Origin: Lederbergia panacisoli
GTDB taxonomy: Bacteria > Bacillota > Bacilli > Bacillales > Bacillaceae_C
Length of the DNA: 64,000 nucleotides
Direction: 5' to 3'
Assembly (NCBI RefSeq): GCF_024626525.1
Contig: NZ_JANJGU010000008.1
Coordinates: forward strand, 94,725 to 158,724
A model generated the notes under the pieces. It ran no database searches. It had not been told where the DNA came from and saw only the letters and a program-made list of their open reading frames with translations. Positions 1-10,064 of this stretch are shown here, piece by piece; position 1 is the first letter of the stretch; every line of letters starts with the position of its first letter. Both the position numbers and the translations under genes were made by a program.

Positions 1-342
1 GGACATGTTATTATGTATGCCGATAAAATGACTGATTCAATGGAAAAAGCCATTACCGAAACAAAACGTCGCCGTGCCGTTCAAGAAGCACATAATCTGA
101 AACATGGCATTACACCGACAACGATTCAAAAAGATATTCGCGATGTCATCAGAGCAACAGTAGCCGCAGAGGATACAGATGGATATGCAGCTGCAGTAAA
201 AACGAAAAAATACACGAAAAAAGAAAAAGAAAAGCTGCTGGCTACGATGGAAAAAGAAATGAAAGAGGCAGCAAAAGCGCTTGATTTTGAAAGAGCAGCC
301 GAGCTTCGCGATGCGATCTTGGAGTTAAAAGCGGAAGGATGA
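1..342 (+). CDS. uvrB: UvrABC excinuclease subunit B, C-terminal end (partial)
   Basis: The reading frame is open from base 1, so the gene starts outside the window and only about 113 C-terminal residues are seen. They contain the end of the helicase-like part ([17 protein letters not shown]) and, at the C-terminus, a UVR domain (acidic and basic helical residues ending [14 protein letters not shown]), which in UvrB contacts UvrC. UvrB is the damage-verifying subunit of nucleotide excision repair. The stop is 7 nt before uvrA, the usual Bacillus uvrBA operon. The ATG at 13 is internal. Confidence 0.97.
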   Translation, partial: GHVIMYADKMTDSMEKAITETKRRRAVQEAHNLKHGITPTTIQKDIRDVIRATVAAEDTDGYAAAVKTKKYTKKEKEKLLATMEKEMKEAAKALDFERAAELRDAILELKAEG

Positions 343-349
343 ACAAAGA

Positions 350-3238
350 ATGGCACAGGATAAAATAATCGTGCAGGGGGCTAGGGCCCATAATTTAAAA
401 AACATAGATGTTACTATTCCAAGAGATAAACTTGTCGTATTAACTGGTCTTTCAGGTTCGGGTAAATCTTCCCTTGCCTTTGACACTATTTACGCTGAAG
501 GACAACGCAGGTATGTCGAATCTCTATCAGCATATGCCCGCCAATTCCTAGGTCAAATGGATAAGCCCGACGTAGATGCGATTGAAGGACTTTCGCCCGC
601 CATTTCAATCGATCAAAAAACGACGAGCAGAAATCCGCGTTCTACAGTCGGTACAGTAACGGAGATTTATGATTATTTACGTTTGCTATATGCCCGGATT
701 GGCAGACCCATTTGTCCTATCCATGGCATTGAAATCACGTCGCAAACAATTGAACAAATGGTTGATCGAATCATGGTCTACCCTGAGAGGACAAAACTTC
801 AAGTTTTAGCCCCGATTGTGTCAGGAAGAAAAGGGACACATGCGAAAGTGTTGGAGGATATTAAAAAGCAAGGTTTTGTTCGTGTTCGGGTAAATGGCGA
901 AGTATATGATCTCGGGGACGAAATTGTTCTTGAAAAAAACAAAAAACACTCAATTGAAGTGATCATCGACCGTATCGTTGTAAAAGCTGGAGTCGAAACG
1001 AGACTGGCAGATTCATTGGAAACGGCACTTGGGCTAGGAGAAGGAAAAGTGATCATCGATGTGATCGGGGAAGAGGAATTACTGTTTAGTGAAAATCATG
1101 CTTGTCCAGAATGCGGCTTTTCCATTGAAAAGTTAGAACCAAGGATGTTTTCTTTTAATAGTCCGTTCGGTGCTTGTCCTGACTGCGATGGTCTTGGTTC
1201 GAAGCTGGAAGTTGATCAAGAACTTGTCATCCCAGATTGGACGCGACCACTTAATGACGATGCCATTGCTCCGTGGACACCAATTAGTTCACAATATTAT
1301 CCACAACTATTAAAAACAATTTGTCATCATTATGGAATTGATATGGATATACCTGTTCAGGATTTGCCAAAAAAAGAGATGGATACAATTTTGTACGGTG
1401 GTAAAGGTGATGTTATTAAATTCCGCTACCAAAATGATTTTGGTCAGGTACGTGAAAGCAATATTAGATTTGAAGGAATCATCCGCAATGTAGAGCGTCG
1501 TTATCAAGAAACAAGTTCGGACTATATCCGTGAACAAATGGAAAAATATATGGCGCAGCAGCCTTGTCCACGTTGTAAAGGACATCGTTTAAAAGAAGAG
1601 AGTCTTGCTGTCAAAATAGATGGCCGCCATATAAGTGAAATCACGGGACTTTCTGTAGTAGAAGCCGATCAATTTTTCGCTGGCTTAAATTTATCGGAAA
1701 AAGAAATGCAAATAGCAAAGTTAATTTTAAGAGAGATTGAAGAACGTTTAGGTTTCCTCGTTAATGTCGGGCTTGACTATTTAACATTGAGCCGTGCTGC
1801 TGGAACATTATCCGGCGGGGAAGCGCAGCGGATTCGCTTGGCAACACAAATTGGTTCAAGACTAACTGGAGTTCTCTATATATTGGATGAACCTTCAATC
1901 GGGCTGCATCAACGTGATAATGACCGTCTCATCAGCACATTGAAAAATATGAGGGACATCGGCAATACGCTCATCGTCGTCGAACATGATGAGGATACAA
2001 TGCTTGCTGCGGATTATTTAATTGATATTGGTCCAGGTGCTGGTGTTCACGGTGGAGAAATTGTCGCTTCTGGAACACCAGAAGAAGTAGCGCAGAACAA
2101 TGCATCCCTAACTGGACAATATTTATCAGGTGAAAAGTTTATACCCCTTCCAATAGAACGAAGAAAGGCAAATGGAAGGTATCTTGAAATAAAAGGTGCC
2201 AAGGAAAACAACTTGAAAAATGTAAATGTTAAACTTCCTTTAGGACTTTTTATCGCGGTCACAGGAGTTTCGGGATCTGGGAAAAGTACATTAATCAATG
2301 AAATCCTTCATAAAACACTTGCTCAAAAGCTCCATAAAGCAAAGGCTAAGCCGGGGGCTCATAAAGATATTATAGGCATCGACCTATTGGAAAAAGTAAT
2401 CGATATCGATCAATCGCCAATCGGCAGAACTCCGAGATCGAATCCAGCCACTTATACGGGTGTGTTTGATGATATTCGTGATGTGTACGCAACTACAAAT
2501 GAGGCAAAAGTGCGTGGTTATAAAAAAGGGCGGTTTAGCTTTAACGTAAAAGGCGGGCGCTGCGAGGCATGCCGCGGAGATGGGATCATCAAAATTGAAA
2601 TGCACTTTTTACCAGATGTTTACGTCCCATGTGAAGTTTGCCATGGTAAAAGGTATAACAGGGAAACACTGGAAGTAAAATATAAAGGGAAAAATATTGC
2701 TGAAGTGCTCGATATGACAATTGAAGACGGGCTAGAATTTTTTGAAAACATCCCGAAAATCAGTCGGAAATTGCAAACGATCGTTGACGTTGGACTGGGT
2801 TATATGAAACTTGGTCAGCCCGCCACGACATTATCGGGTGGAGAAGCACAACGTGTCAAGCTTGCATCTGAACTACATCGTCGTTCAAATGGACGTTCTC
2901 TTTATATTTTGGATGAGCCGACTACAGGGCTTCATGTCGATGATATTGCAAGGCTTCTTACGGTGTTGCAGCGTCTAGTTGATAATGGTGATACTGTTCT
3001 CGTTATTGAACATAATCTTGATGTCATTAAGACGGCAGATTATATCGTCGATCTTGGCCCTGAAGGCGGCGACAAAGGTGGAACGATCATCGCAAAAGGT
3101 ACACCTGAAAAAGTAGTAGAAAATCCTGAGTCTTATACTGGAAGATATTTAAAACCAATTTTAGTTCGTGATAGGGATCGTATGAAAAAACGTATTGCTG
3201 AGCAAGAGCATGTGGAAGAACTAGTTGGAAAACATTAA
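350..3238 (+). CDS. uvrA: UvrABC excinuclease subunit A (ATPase)
   Basis: This is a full-length 962-residue UvrA, the DNA damage sensor of nucleotide excision repair. Two ABC ATPase modules are visible: Walker [10 protein letters not shown] at residues 33-41 and [10 protein letters not shown] near 640, with signature motifs LSGGEAQR near 487 and 828 and LDEP Walker B motifs after each. Zinc-binding CxxC pairs occur near residues 250-280 (CPEC, CPDC), 405 (CPRC) and 740-765 (CEAC, CEVC). It follows uvrB by 7 nt and the two genes are surely co-transcribed. Nothing is missing. Confidence 0.98.
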   Translation: MAQDKIIVQGARAHNLKNIDVTIPRDKLVVLTGLSGSGKSSLAFDTIYAEGQRRYVESLSAYARQFLGQMDKPDVDAIEGLSPAISIDQKTTSRNPRSTVGTVTEIYDYLRLLYARIGRPICPIHGIEITSQTIEQMVDRIMVYPERTKLQVLAPIVSGRKGTHAKVLEDIKKQGFVRVRVNGEVYDLGDEIVLEKNKKHSIEVIIDRIVVKAGVETRLADSLETALGLGEGKVIIDVIGEEELLFSENHACPECGFSIEKLEPRMFSFNSPFGACPDCDGLGSKLEVDQELVIPDWTRPLNDDAIAPWTPISSQYYPQLLKTICHHYGIDMDIPVQDLPKKEMDTILYGGKGDVIKFRYQNDFGQVRESNIRFEGIIRNVERRYQETSSDYIREQMEKYMAQQPCPRCKGHRLKEESLAVKIDGRHISEITGLSVVEADQFFAGLNLSEKEMQIAKLILREIEERLGFLVNVGLDYLTLSRAAGTLSGGEAQRIRLATQIGSRLTGVLYILDEPSIGLHQRDNDRLISTLKNMRDIGNTLIVVEHDEDTMLAADYLIDIGPGAGVHGGEIVASGTPEEVAQNNASLTGQYLSGEKFIPLPIERRKANGRYLEIKGAKENNLKNVNVKLPLGLFIAVTGVSGSGKSTLINEILHKTLAQKLHKAKAKPGAHKDIIGIDLLEKVIDIDQSPIGRTPRSNPATYTGVFDDIRDVYATTNEAKVRGYKKGRFSFNVKGGRCEACRGDGIIKIEMHFLPDVYVPCEVCHGKRYNRETLEVKYKGKNIAEVLDMTIEDGLEFFENIPKISRKLQTIVDVGLGYMKLGQPATTLSGGEAQRVKLASELHRRSNGRSLYILDEPTTGLHVDDIARLLTVLQRLVDNGDTVLVIEHNLDVIKTADYIVDLGPEGGDKGGTIIAKGTPEKVVENPESYTGRYLKPILVRDRDRMKKRIAEQEHVEELVGKH

Positions 3239-3265
3239 CTTTGATTATTATCTGCACCAAGTAAG

Positions 3266-3292
3266 TGAAACTTATGCTGCTTCGTAATCGTA
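3266..3292 (+). promoter_or_regulatory. Sigma-W-type promoter of yvlB-yvlD
   Basis: TGAAAC at 3266-3271 is followed after 17 nt by CGTA at 3289-3292, matching the ECF sigma-W pattern (TGAAAC, 16-17 nt, CGTA). It lies 36 nt upstream of yvlB. In B. subtilis the yvlABCD operon belongs to the sigma-W regulon, which supports the call. Confidence 0.75.
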
Positions 3293-3328
3293 TTACCTTT
3301 TATAACCACCAATAAGGAGGAAATCGAA

Positions 3329-4531
3329 ATGAATCAGGAAAGAAAAAAAATACTTGAATTGGTGCAAAAAGGAAAACTATCAGCACAAGAAGCGATTATC
3401 CTACTAGAAGCATTAGACGAATCCACTGTAAAGAAAGAAACACCTATCAACGAAGCTGAATCAACTAGCGCTCCAATAAACGAAGCTGAAGAAACGAAGG
3501 AAACGGAACCGAAACTAACGGAAGAAGCGTCACATGATGAGGTCTTTCAAGGGACTCAAACAGAAGGAAATCAACAGCAACAAGAAAAACAGAACAAGGA
3601 TGAATCATTCTATTCACAATTGGAAAGTGCCGGGGAGAAAATTTTTGATTTCGTCAATAATGCCTTAAATAAAATTAAGCATTTTGACTTTCAATTTAAT
3701 CAATCAGTAGATGTGCCTCACACTTTCCAGCAGGCTGATTCGGATATTGAAAGAATCGAACTGGACATCGCAAATGGTCCAGTCAGACTCGTAACTTGGG
3801 ATCAAGATGAAATCCGGGTTGAATGTCAGGCGAAAGTTTATCGATCTGAGGATAAAGAAGATGCAAGGAATTACTTTATAGAAAACACTGTGTTTTCTAT
3901 TGAAAACGGGTTGCTTATTTTCGCTACTCAATCGAAATGGATGAGAGTAGAAACAGTCGTTTATGTTCCGAAGAAGGATTACAAAAAGATTTCAGTTCGA
4001 ATTTTTAACGGTGGGCTGACTGGCGAGCAATTGGATGCCAAATACTTAACGGTCAAAACAACGAACGGGAAAGTGGAACTTTCCAATGTTGATGGCGAAA
4101 AGTTCGATATTGATACGGTAAATGGACAAATCAAATTAACGAATTCAAATGCATCCCAGTTAGCTGCAGAGACTGTGAATGGGGCAATCGAGGCATTGGG
4201 ATTATTTGAAAATGTTGAACTGCAATCCTTTAATGGAAATATCACATGTACATTAGAAAATAGAACGAATAAGTTTGAAGCAAAGGCAGTTACAGGCAAT
4301 ATTAAATTGATCGTGCCGGGCAATTCAAGCGTGGATGGAGATGTCCGCTCCAATTTAGGAAGCTATAAGCTTGATCTTGAAGGCATTGAAGTCATGCATG
4401 AAAAGAAAGAAATCATTCAGAAACAGGTGAAATTTAAGCGTACCTCAATCGACGATCATGTTATTCATGTCTTAGCAGATACGAAAACAGGATCAGTCCA
4501 TATAGGAGAAGCGGAAACGGCTGTCGTCTGA
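3329..4531 (+). CDS. yvlB: YvlB-like DUF4097 protein
   Basis: The 400-residue protein starts with a short helical region (LVQKGKLSAQEAIILLEAL, residues 10-28) typical of YvlB/SHOCT-like N-termini, then a Gln/Glu-rich linker to about residue 100. The remainder has the repeating beta-strand pattern of DUF4097 (short strands with NG turns such as TVNGQIKLTN, TVNGAIEAL, SFNGNITC), probably a right-handed beta-helix. There is no signal peptide and no transmembrane segment. An AAGGAGGAAA Shine-Dalgarno sequence precedes the ATG. It forms a two-gene unit with yvlD behind a sigma-W-type promoter, suggesting a role in envelope stress. The molecular function is unknown. Confidence 0.85.
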   Translation: MNQERKKILELVQKGKLSAQEAIILLEALDESTVKKETPINEAESTSAPINEAEETKETEPKLTEEASHDEVFQGTQTEGNQQQQEKQNKDESFYSQLESAGEKIFDFVNNALNKIKHFDFQFNQSVDVPHTFQQADSDIERIELDIANGPVRLVTWDQDEIRVECQAKVYRSEDKEDARNYFIENTVFSIENGLLIFATQSKWMRVETVVYVPKKDYKKISVRIFNGGLTGEQLDAKYLTVKTTNGKVELSNVDGEKFDIDTVNGQIKLTNSNASQLAAETVNGAIEALGLFENVELQSFNGNITCTLENRTNKFEAKAVTGNIKLIVPGNSSVDGDVRSNLGSYKLDLEGIEVMHEKKEIIQKQVKFKRTSIDDHVIHVLADTKTGSVHIGEAETAVV

Positions 4532-4556
4532 TAGGAGAGAGAGTGGGGAATTAAAG

Positions 4557-4919
4557 ATGAAATGGATCATTGGAATATTGATTAATGCGCTTCTTTTCAT
4601 CGCTTTTGCAGGATATTTTGAGGGCTTTCAAGTATCAAGTTTTGGAGCGGCAGTTGGAGCAAGCGTCGTCTTGTACCTTATTAATATGCTCGTACGACCG
4701 CTTCTCATCATCTTTACTTTACCCGTCACAATCCTTTCACTTGGCTTATTTTTATTCGTAATTAATGCATGTACATTATTAATGACAGATGCATTGATGG
4801 GGAGTAAATTTGAAATATCCGGATTTGGGCTTGCCCTTCTCATCGCTATCATCATGTCGATCGTCAACTTAATCATTCATAAAACGATCATTGAACCTAA
4901 AAAAAGAAAGAAGAAATAA
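4557..4919 (+). CDS. yvlD: YvlD-like small membrane protein (phage holin family 4)
   Basis: This 120-residue protein is almost entirely hydrophobic, with about four transmembrane segments (near residues 1-20, 28-48, 55-78, 90-110) and a basic C-terminal tail (EPKKRKKK). That matches YvlD, a member of the PF04020 holin-like membrane family. It lies 25 nt after yvlB and probably shares its sigma-W-type promoter. B. subtilis has yvlA and yvlC in the same operon; neither is here. The role is probably in envelope stress resistance, but no activity can be read from the sequence. Confidence 0.85.
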   Translation: MKWIIGILINALLFIAFAGYFEGFQVSSFGAAVGASVVLYLINMLVRPLLIIFTLPVTILSLGLFLFVINACTLLMTDALMGSKFEISGFGLALLIAIIMSIVNLIIHKTIIEPKKRKKK

Positions 4920-4984
4920 AGCTCCCCTTTCCAAGAGGGCACTGAAAAAAGCCCCTTAAATTAAGCAATGTGTTAAACTTGGTT

Positions 4985-5116
4985 GTTGATTTCCGTTCCA
5001 GGCGGCTTCGCTTTCAGCGGGCGTTGCGGGGAGCCTCCTCGGCGCCTAAGCGCCTGTGGGGTCTCCCCTGCCCCGTACTCCCGCAGGAGTCTTCGCCGCC
5101 CTCCACTTCAATCAAC
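4985..5116 (-). repeat. Dispersed GC-rich repeat, family 1, copy 1
   Basis: A 132-bp GC-rich element in an AT-rich gap, bounded by GTTGATTTCC on the left and TTCAATCAAC on the right, so the ends are inverted repeats. Its left end and its right end (CAGGAGTCTTCGCCGCCCTCC) correspond to the reverse complement of the element at 5500-5691. No coding potential is seen. Confidence 0.8.
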
Positions 5117-5499
5117 ATAGTCCTTTACTTAGGCAAAATCTAAAAAGGTATAATTCCTATTAATTATGGGGTTATACTTTTTTGCTGTATAATTATACCA
5201 ATCGCTTTTGGACACTATTCGTATGATTAAATATTCACTAGCCGGTTGAGAGTTCCGAATGAGACAATCTTTTAAATCTACATATATCAATTTCATCTTT
5301 TTTTCGATAAAGCAGATCTAATAAACTTACAACTTTTAAAGCAACTTACGGAACTTTATTAATGTACATTTTGACCATCCAGGAGTATTTTTGTTTTAAT
5401 CCATCAAGCACAAAAGAAAAGTCGACCAAACCTTTCATTTGAAGGAGCAGTTAATTTTAAGTTGTTGCAGAAAGATTTATCTTAATTTTTAGCAGTTGC

Positions 5500-5691
5500 C
5501 TGTTGATTGGAGCGGAAGGCGGCGACTCCTGGTCGGCTAAAGACGGCCACGTCCTGTGGCCAACACCGACACTAGGACGTCCTGTCCGTCGGGGGATTAG
5601 CGTGACAAGTGAGATCCCCTTAGGAGCGTAGCGACGAGGAAGCTCACCGCACGCCCCCCGGAAAGCGTCCGCCTGCAGCGGAAATCAACAG
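5500..5691 (+). repeat. Dispersed GC-rich repeat, family 1, copy 2
   Basis: A 192-bp element with perfect 9-bp terminal inverted repeats, CTGTTGATT at 5500-5508 and AATCAACAG at 5683-5691. The interior contains further palindromic parts (GGCCACGTCCTGTGGCC) and shares its ends with copy 1 in opposite orientation. It has no transposase and looks like a non-autonomous or regulatory repeat. Confidence 0.8.
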
Positions 5692-5857
5692 TATTTCACG
5701 AAAATCCTTTATTTGAAGGATTTTTAAGCGCCATCCCTTCACATTAGCAGGAGCTTTTTACTGTAAAAATAATGAGAAGGGTAGAGATTACATTTAAAGA
5801 AGTGATAGAATAATAAAATGAGTGTAAGCTTTTCATTATGCATTAGGAGTGATTGAG

Positions 5858-6793
5858 TTGGCGAAAGTCCGAACAGAAGACATCTTAAAGCAATTTGACC
5901 TAGAATTAATTAGTGGAGAGGAAGGCATTCATAAACCAATCACCACTAGTGATATTTCGCGCCCGGCCTTGGAATTAGCTGGCTTTTTCAATTATTATCC
6001 TGCAGAGCGTGTTCAACTTCTCGGAAAAACGGAAATCGTTTTTAGTGAAGGGCTTCTACCACATGAAAGAAAAGAACGCATGGAGATGCTTTGCAGTGAT
6101 ACTACTCCTGCTATTGTCGTGTCAAGAGGTCTTGAAATTCCATGTGAATTATATGAGGCAGCTGAGCGAAATAGCGTACCTCTTATGAGAACAAATATGA
6201 AAACAACCCGTTTTTCTAGTAAATTAACGAATTTTTTGGATGGGAAATTAGCCCCTACTACAGCAGTACACGGGGTACTCGTCGATATTTATGGAATCGG
6301 AGTCTTAATAACTGGACAAAGTGGCGTTGGAAAAAGTGAAACCGCACTGGACCTTATTAAGCGGGGGCATCAGCTTGTGGCAGATGATTGTGTCGAAATC
6401 CGCCAAATAGAAGAAAATTTACTCGTTGGATCACCTCCTGATTTACTTGAACAGCTTTTAGAAATTCGTGGTTTGGGAATTATCAATGTCATGACCTTAT
6501 TTGGTGCAGGTGCCGTCAGGCCAAGCAAAAAAATTACACTGACCGTTCATTTAGAGTCATGGGACGAAAATAAGCATTATGATCGTGTCGGGCTTGACGA
6601 AGAGACGATTAAAATTATTGATACAGAAATTACCAAATTGACTATTCCTGTCAGACCTGGACGTAGCCTAGCTGTCATTATTGAAGTAGCCGCAATGAAT
6701 TTCCGTCTGAAAAAAATGGGTGTGAATGCTGCCCAACAATTTACGGAGCGCCTTGCACAGGTGATAAAAGCCGGCGAGGATGGCATTGTTTAG
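5858..6793 (+). CDS. hprK: HPr kinase/phosphorylase
   Basis: HprK phosphorylates Ser46 of HPr and Crh with ATP or PPi when fructose-1,6-bisphosphate is high, and dephosphorylates it by phosphorolysis, producing PPi. This switches CcpA-dependent catabolite repression. The 311-residue protein has the N-terminal DRTGG-like domain, Walker A GQSGVGKS at residues 153-160 and the HprK signature [15 protein letters not shown] near 202-216. I chose TTG at 5858: the AGGAG at 5845-5849 is 8 nt upstream, whereas the GTG at 5849 overlaps it, and MAKVR matches the known N-terminus. It heads the hprK-lgt-yvoD-ppaX-yvoF cluster. Confidence 0.96.
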   Translation: MAKVRTEDILKQFDLELISGEEGIHKPITTSDISRPALELAGFFNYYPAERVQLLGKTEIVFSEGLLPHERKERMEMLCSDTTPAIVVSRGLEIPCELYEAAERNSVPLMRTNMKTTRFSSKLTNFLDGKLAPTTAVHGVLVDIYGIGVLITGQSGVGKSETALDLIKRGHQLVADDCVEIRQIEENLLVGSPPDLLEQLLEIRGLGIINVMTLFGAGAVRPSKKITLTVHLESWDENKHYDRVGLDEETIKIIDTEITKLTIPVRPGRSLAVIIEVAAMNFRLKKMGVNAAQQFTERLAQVIKAGEDGIV

Positions 6794-6825
6794 ATCGGTA
6801 AAAAAAGGACGTATGCTTTTCTTTT

Positions 6826-6851
6826 GTAAAAGCCCAATTGCCGGCTTTTAC
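6826..6851 (+). terminator. Inverted repeat after hprK
   Basis: Perfect 9-bp stem GTAAAAGCC / GGCTTTTAC with an 8-nt loop, 32 nt after the hprK stop. There is no clean T-tract, so it may be a weak terminator or an mRNA 3'-end stabiliser between hprK and lgt. Confidence 0.4.
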
Positions 6852-6955
6852 ACTATTTAGAAAGTATATCGGTTCTTTTGAAGTTGCCAGCTAGAATCCA
6901 TTAATAGTAATAACAAATTATAAGTAAAGAGTTTTTAAAAAAAGGAGTTGACTAT

Positions 6956-7765
6956 ATGGGTATTGAGCCGATTAATCCAATTGCCATCAAACTTGGACCA
7001 ATTCCGGTTCATTGGTATGGAATCATAATAGGGATAGGCATTGCAGTTGCATTATTTTTAGTTGTCCGTGAAAGTGAAAAGCGTGGAATGCATAAAGATA
7101 CTTTTCCCGATCTGTTAATATGGGCTATCCCGATTGCGATTATTTCCGCAAGGATTTACTATGTCATTTTTGAATGGAAACATTATTCACAACACCCTGA
7201 GCAAATTATTCAAATTTGGGAAGGCGGAATCGCCATCCATGGAGCGTTGATAGGTGCCGTTATCACAGCGATTGTTTTTGCAAAACGAAAAGGGTTATCC
7301 TTCTGGAAATTAGCGGATATTGCCGCGCCAAGTATTATCATTGGACAAGCAATCGGCCGTTGGGGAAATTTTATCAATCAAGAAGCTCATGGGGATGTTG
7401 TTTCAAAAGCCTTTTTGGAAAATTTGCATCTACCACAATTCATTATTGATCAAATGTACATAGAGGGTGAGTATTATCATCCTACATTTTTATACGAGTC
7501 TATCTGGGACTTTCTTGGCTTCATTATCTTAATCTTATTAAGAAAAGCAAACCTTCGCAGAGGTGAAATGTTCTTAACATATGTCATTTGGTATTCAATT
7601 GGACGTTATTTCGTAGAGGGACTTCGTACGGATAGTTTGATGCTGACAAGCGGTTTAAGAATGGCACAAGTACTTTCTCTCGTATTAATAATTGGCTCAA
7701 TAATCATATGGATTTATCGCCGGAAAGCTGGGATTGCCGATAAAAGGTATTTAGAAGAGGGATAA
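6956..7765 (+). CDS. lgt: Prolipoprotein diacylglyceryl transferase
   Basis: Lgt transfers diacylglycerol from phosphatidylglycerol to the lipobox cysteine of prelipoproteins in the membrane. The 269-residue protein has about seven transmembrane segments, the HGALIG motif near residue 100 and the family signature [17 protein letters not shown] near 130-147, which holds the essential arginine and asparagine. An AAAGGAG Shine-Dalgarno sequence precedes the ATG. It serves the five lipoprotein binding proteins encoded later in the window, among others. Confidence 0.97.
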   Translation: MGIEPINPIAIKLGPIPVHWYGIIIGIGIAVALFLVVRESEKRGMHKDTFPDLLIWAIPIAIISARIYYVIFEWKHYSQHPEQIIQIWEGGIAIHGALIGAVITAIVFAKRKGLSFWKLADIAAPSIIIGQAIGRWGNFINQEAHGDVVSKAFLENLHLPQFIIDQMYIEGEYYHPTFLYESIWDFLGFIILILLRKANLRRGEMFLTYVIWYSIGRYFVEGLRTDSLMLTSGLRMAQVLSLVLIIGSIIIWIYRRKAGIADKRYLEEG

Positions 7766-7778
7766 GGGGAAAGGCATC

Positions 7779-8717
7779 ATGTGGAAGTCTTCGATAAAAA
7801 ATGGGGGATTAATAGGACTTAAAACAACGTGGACATTAGGAAAAGTTATTTTTCCGATTACGCTAATCGTTGTGGTGCTTCAACATACACCGGTATTGCC
7901 ATGGTTAATAAAATTGATTGAACCACTAATGGGGATTCTTGGCTTATCGGGAGATGCTGCCATTCCACTAGTTTTAGGAAATGTTTTGAACTTATACGCT
8001 GGAATAGCAGGAATTTTATCACTTGATTTAACTGTGAAGGAAGTTTTTATTATTGCTGTCATGATGTCATTTTCACATAACCTGCTCATTGAGTCGGCTG
8101 TTGCTGCTAAGGTGGGAGTGAAGTTATGGATTATGATTGTCGTTCGGTTAGGTTTGGCAATGTTCTCCGCCATATTGATTAATGTAGTGTGGAGTGGCGG
8201 CCAAGAAATTGCCCAGTATGGGATCATGCAAGTTCAGGAAGAGCAAGTGACAGGACTGTGGTCCATAGCACTACTCGCATTAACAAAGGCTTTTTATGGA
8301 GTCGTGCAACTTGCGATTATAGTCATACCGCTTATGGTAGGAATTCAGTTTCTAAAGGATTATAAGTGGCTATCCGTTTTTTCAAAGTGGATGGCTCCTG
8401 TTACAAGATTATTAGGGATGAAAGAAAATACATCAACGACGATGGCAGCTGGATTAATTTTTGGTCTTGCCTATGGGGCAGGCGTTATGATTCAAGCTGT
8501 AAAGGAAGATGGGGTAAGCAAAAAAGATGCCACATTAGCTTTTATTTTTCTCGTTGGATGCCACGCAGTTATAGAAGATACATTAATTTTTCTTCCCCTT
8601 GGTATTCCAGTCCTGCCACTCCTTCTTATTCGCTTAATAACTGCCGTAATTTTGACATTAATTGTGGCTTCAGTCTGGAAACGTCTTGATCAAAAGAAAG
8701 AAAGGGGATTCGCGTAA
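7779..8717 (+). CDS. yvoD: YvoD-like membrane protein (nucleoside-recognition/Gate domain)
   Basis: A 312-residue polytopic membrane protein with about eight hydrophobic segments and two internal halves that each resemble the Gate (nucleoside recognition) domain: GNVLNLYAGIAGILSL in the first and AAGLIFGLAYGAGVM in the second. It sits 13 nt after lgt and its TAA shares a base with the ppaX ATG, as in B. subtilis where yvoD has the same neighbours. A transport role is likely; the substrate is unknown. Confidence 0.85.
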   Translation: MWKSSIKNGGLIGLKTTWTLGKVIFPITLIVVVLQHTPVLPWLIKLIEPLMGILGLSGDAAIPLVLGNVLNLYAGIAGILSLDLTVKEVFIIAVMMSFSHNLLIESAVAAKVGVKLWIMIVVRLGLAMFSAILINVVWSGGQEIAQYGIMQVQEEQVTGLWSIALLALTKAFYGVVQLAIIVIPLMVGIQFLKDYKWLSVFSKWMAPVTRLLGMKENTSTTMAAGLIFGLAYGAGVMIQAVKEDGVSKKDATLAFIFLVGCHAVIEDTLIFLPLGIPVLPLLLIRLITAVILTLIVASVWKRLDQKKERGFA

Positions 8718-9370
8718 TGGATAAAAAAATATCTACTTTATTATTTGACTTAGATGGGACTTTGATTGATACAAATGAATTAATTATTACTTCGTATTTA
8801 CATACACTGGAGCAATATTATCCCGGTCGTTTCGGAAGGGATGATGTACTGCCTTTTATGGGACCAACTCTGGAAGATGTATTTAACGGAATTGATCATG
8901 AACAAGCTGAAGAAATGATTAAGGTGTATCGGACATTTAATGTTGAGCAGCATGATCTTTTAGTAAAAGAATTTAATGGGGTATTTGAAACGATACGAAC
9001 CCTTCATGAGAATGGATTTAAGTTGGCAATAGTGTCTACGAAGGTTCGTGATGTCGTGTTAAAAGGGCTCGTGCTGACAAATCTTGATCAGTTTTTTGAT
9101 GTTGTTATTTCACTTGATGAGGTTGAAAACGCTAAGCCAGACCCTGAACCATTGGAAAAAGCGTTGCATTTATTAGGTTCTTCTTCGGATGAGGCTATAA
9201 TGATTGGCGATAATCATCATGATATTTTAGGCGGGAAAAATGCAGGAACTTATACGTGTGGAGTTTCCTGGTCATTAAAAGGCAGAGACTATTTGGAGCA
9301 ATACGAGCCTGATTATATACTAGATCAAATGGCCGATTTATTGGATATTGTCGGAGTTGGAGCAAAATGA
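8717..9370 (+). CDS. ppaX: Pyrophosphatase PpaX (HAD superfamily)
   Basis: PpaX hydrolyses the pyrophosphate released when HprK/P dephosphorylates P-Ser-HPr, pulling that reaction forward. The 217-residue protein has HAD motif [12 protein letters not shown] (residues 8-18), motif II around VSTK, motif III lysine in AKPDPEP, and the acidic motif [12 protein letters not shown]. It is in the same cluster as hprK, consistent with its partner role. The start overlaps the yvoD stop by one base, indicating translational coupling. Confidence 0.93.
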   Translation: MDKKISTLLFDLDGTLIDTNELIITSYLHTLEQYYPGRFGRDDVLPFMGPTLEDVFNGIDHEQAEEMIKVYRTFNVEQHDLLVKEFNGVFETIRTLHENGFKLAIVSTKVRDVVLKGLVLTNLDQFFDVVISLDEVENAKPDPEPLEKALHLLGSSSDEAIMIGDNHHDILGGKNAGTYTCGVSWSLKGRDYLEQYEPDYILDQMADLLDIVGVGAK

Positions 9371-9909
9371 GGAGGACCGAGCGTTTTCCGGTTACAGGGG
9401 CAAATTCTCTTTGGCATGTGTATAAAACAGTGCCGTTCTGGAAGGTCGTTCGCAACTTCATTGTTATTCAACTGGCAAGGTATACACCATTTCTTGGAAT
9501 GAAAAATTGGCTGTATCGATCGTTTTTACGAATGAAAATAGGTGAGCACACTTCATTTGCTTTAATGGTTATGCTGGATGTCATGTTTCCGGAAAAAATT
9601 TCTGTCGGTAGAAATACGGTGATTGGCTACAATACGACTATTTTGGCACATGAATATTTAATTAAGGAATATCGTTTAGGCAATGTGGAAATTGGCGATG
9701 AAGTGATGATTGGCGCGAATACGACGATTTTGCCGGGTATAAAGATTGGCGATAAGGCAATTGTTTCGGCAGGGACGCTTGTCCATAAAGATGTACCAGA
9801 TGGGGCATTCGTAGGTGGCAACCCGATGCAAATCATTTATACAAAAGAAGAACTCACTGAAAGATGGAAAGATGATTTTATATATGGAGTAAAGAAAAAA
9901 GAAACCTGA
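9367..9909 (+). CDS. yvoF: YvoF-like hexapeptide-repeat acetyltransferase
   Basis: The 180-residue protein has a left-handed beta-helix hexapeptide pattern from about residue 60 to 150 ([53 protein letters not shown]), typical of LbH O-acetyltransferases. Its ATG overlaps the ppaX stop by 4 nt (ATGA), so it is translationally coupled. The acceptor substrate is unknown. In B. subtilis the his operon follows yvoF; here it is absent and a terminator comes next. Confidence 0.88.
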   Translation: MRRTERFPVTGANSLWHVYKTVPFWKVVRNFIVIQLARYTPFLGMKNWLYRSFLRMKIGEHTSFALMVMLDVMFPEKISVGRNTVIGYNTTILAHEYLIKEYRLGNVEIGDEVMIGANTTILPGIKIGDKAIVSAGTLVHKDVPDGAFVGGNPMQIIYTKEELTERWKDDFIYGVKKKET

Positions 9910-9937
9910 TGCATTGCGGCATCGGTTTTTTCTTTTT
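9906..9937 (+). terminator. Terminator of the hprK-yvoF cluster
   Basis: GATGC / GCATC hairpin directly at the yvoF stop, followed by a long T-rich tract (TTTTTTCTTTTTTT). Confidence 0.8.
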
Positions 9938-9996
9938 TTCAACAACAATCGACTATAATGCCTATGAATCAAAGAAAACTCCTATTTTTAGTTCAC

Positions 9997-10025
9997 TTCA
10001 AACAATCTCGCTAGTATGATATACT
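9997..10025 (+). promoter_or_regulatory. Sigma-A-type promoter of yvcD
   Basis: TTCAAA at 9997-10002, a 17-nt spacer and TATACT at 10020-10025, 40 nt upstream of the yvcD start. The -35 is only a 4/6 match. Confidence 0.5.
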
Positions 10026-10064
10026 ACAAAAAGCGACATAGGAATTAAGCAACGGAGGATCTAG

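Larger units (their letters stand above)
4920..5857. other. 938-bp gene-free region between yvlD and hprK
   Basis: It holds the two family 1 repeats (4985-5116 and 5500-5691) separated by AT-rich DNA with no convincing ORF. No good terminator follows yvlD. A clear promoter for hprK was not identified; TAATAA-like hexamers occur near 5811 but the -35 is weak. Confidence 0.7.

Noticed and set aside
4985..5691. Insertion sequences
   Set aside because: The elements have terminal inverted repeats but no room for a transposase and no coding frame.
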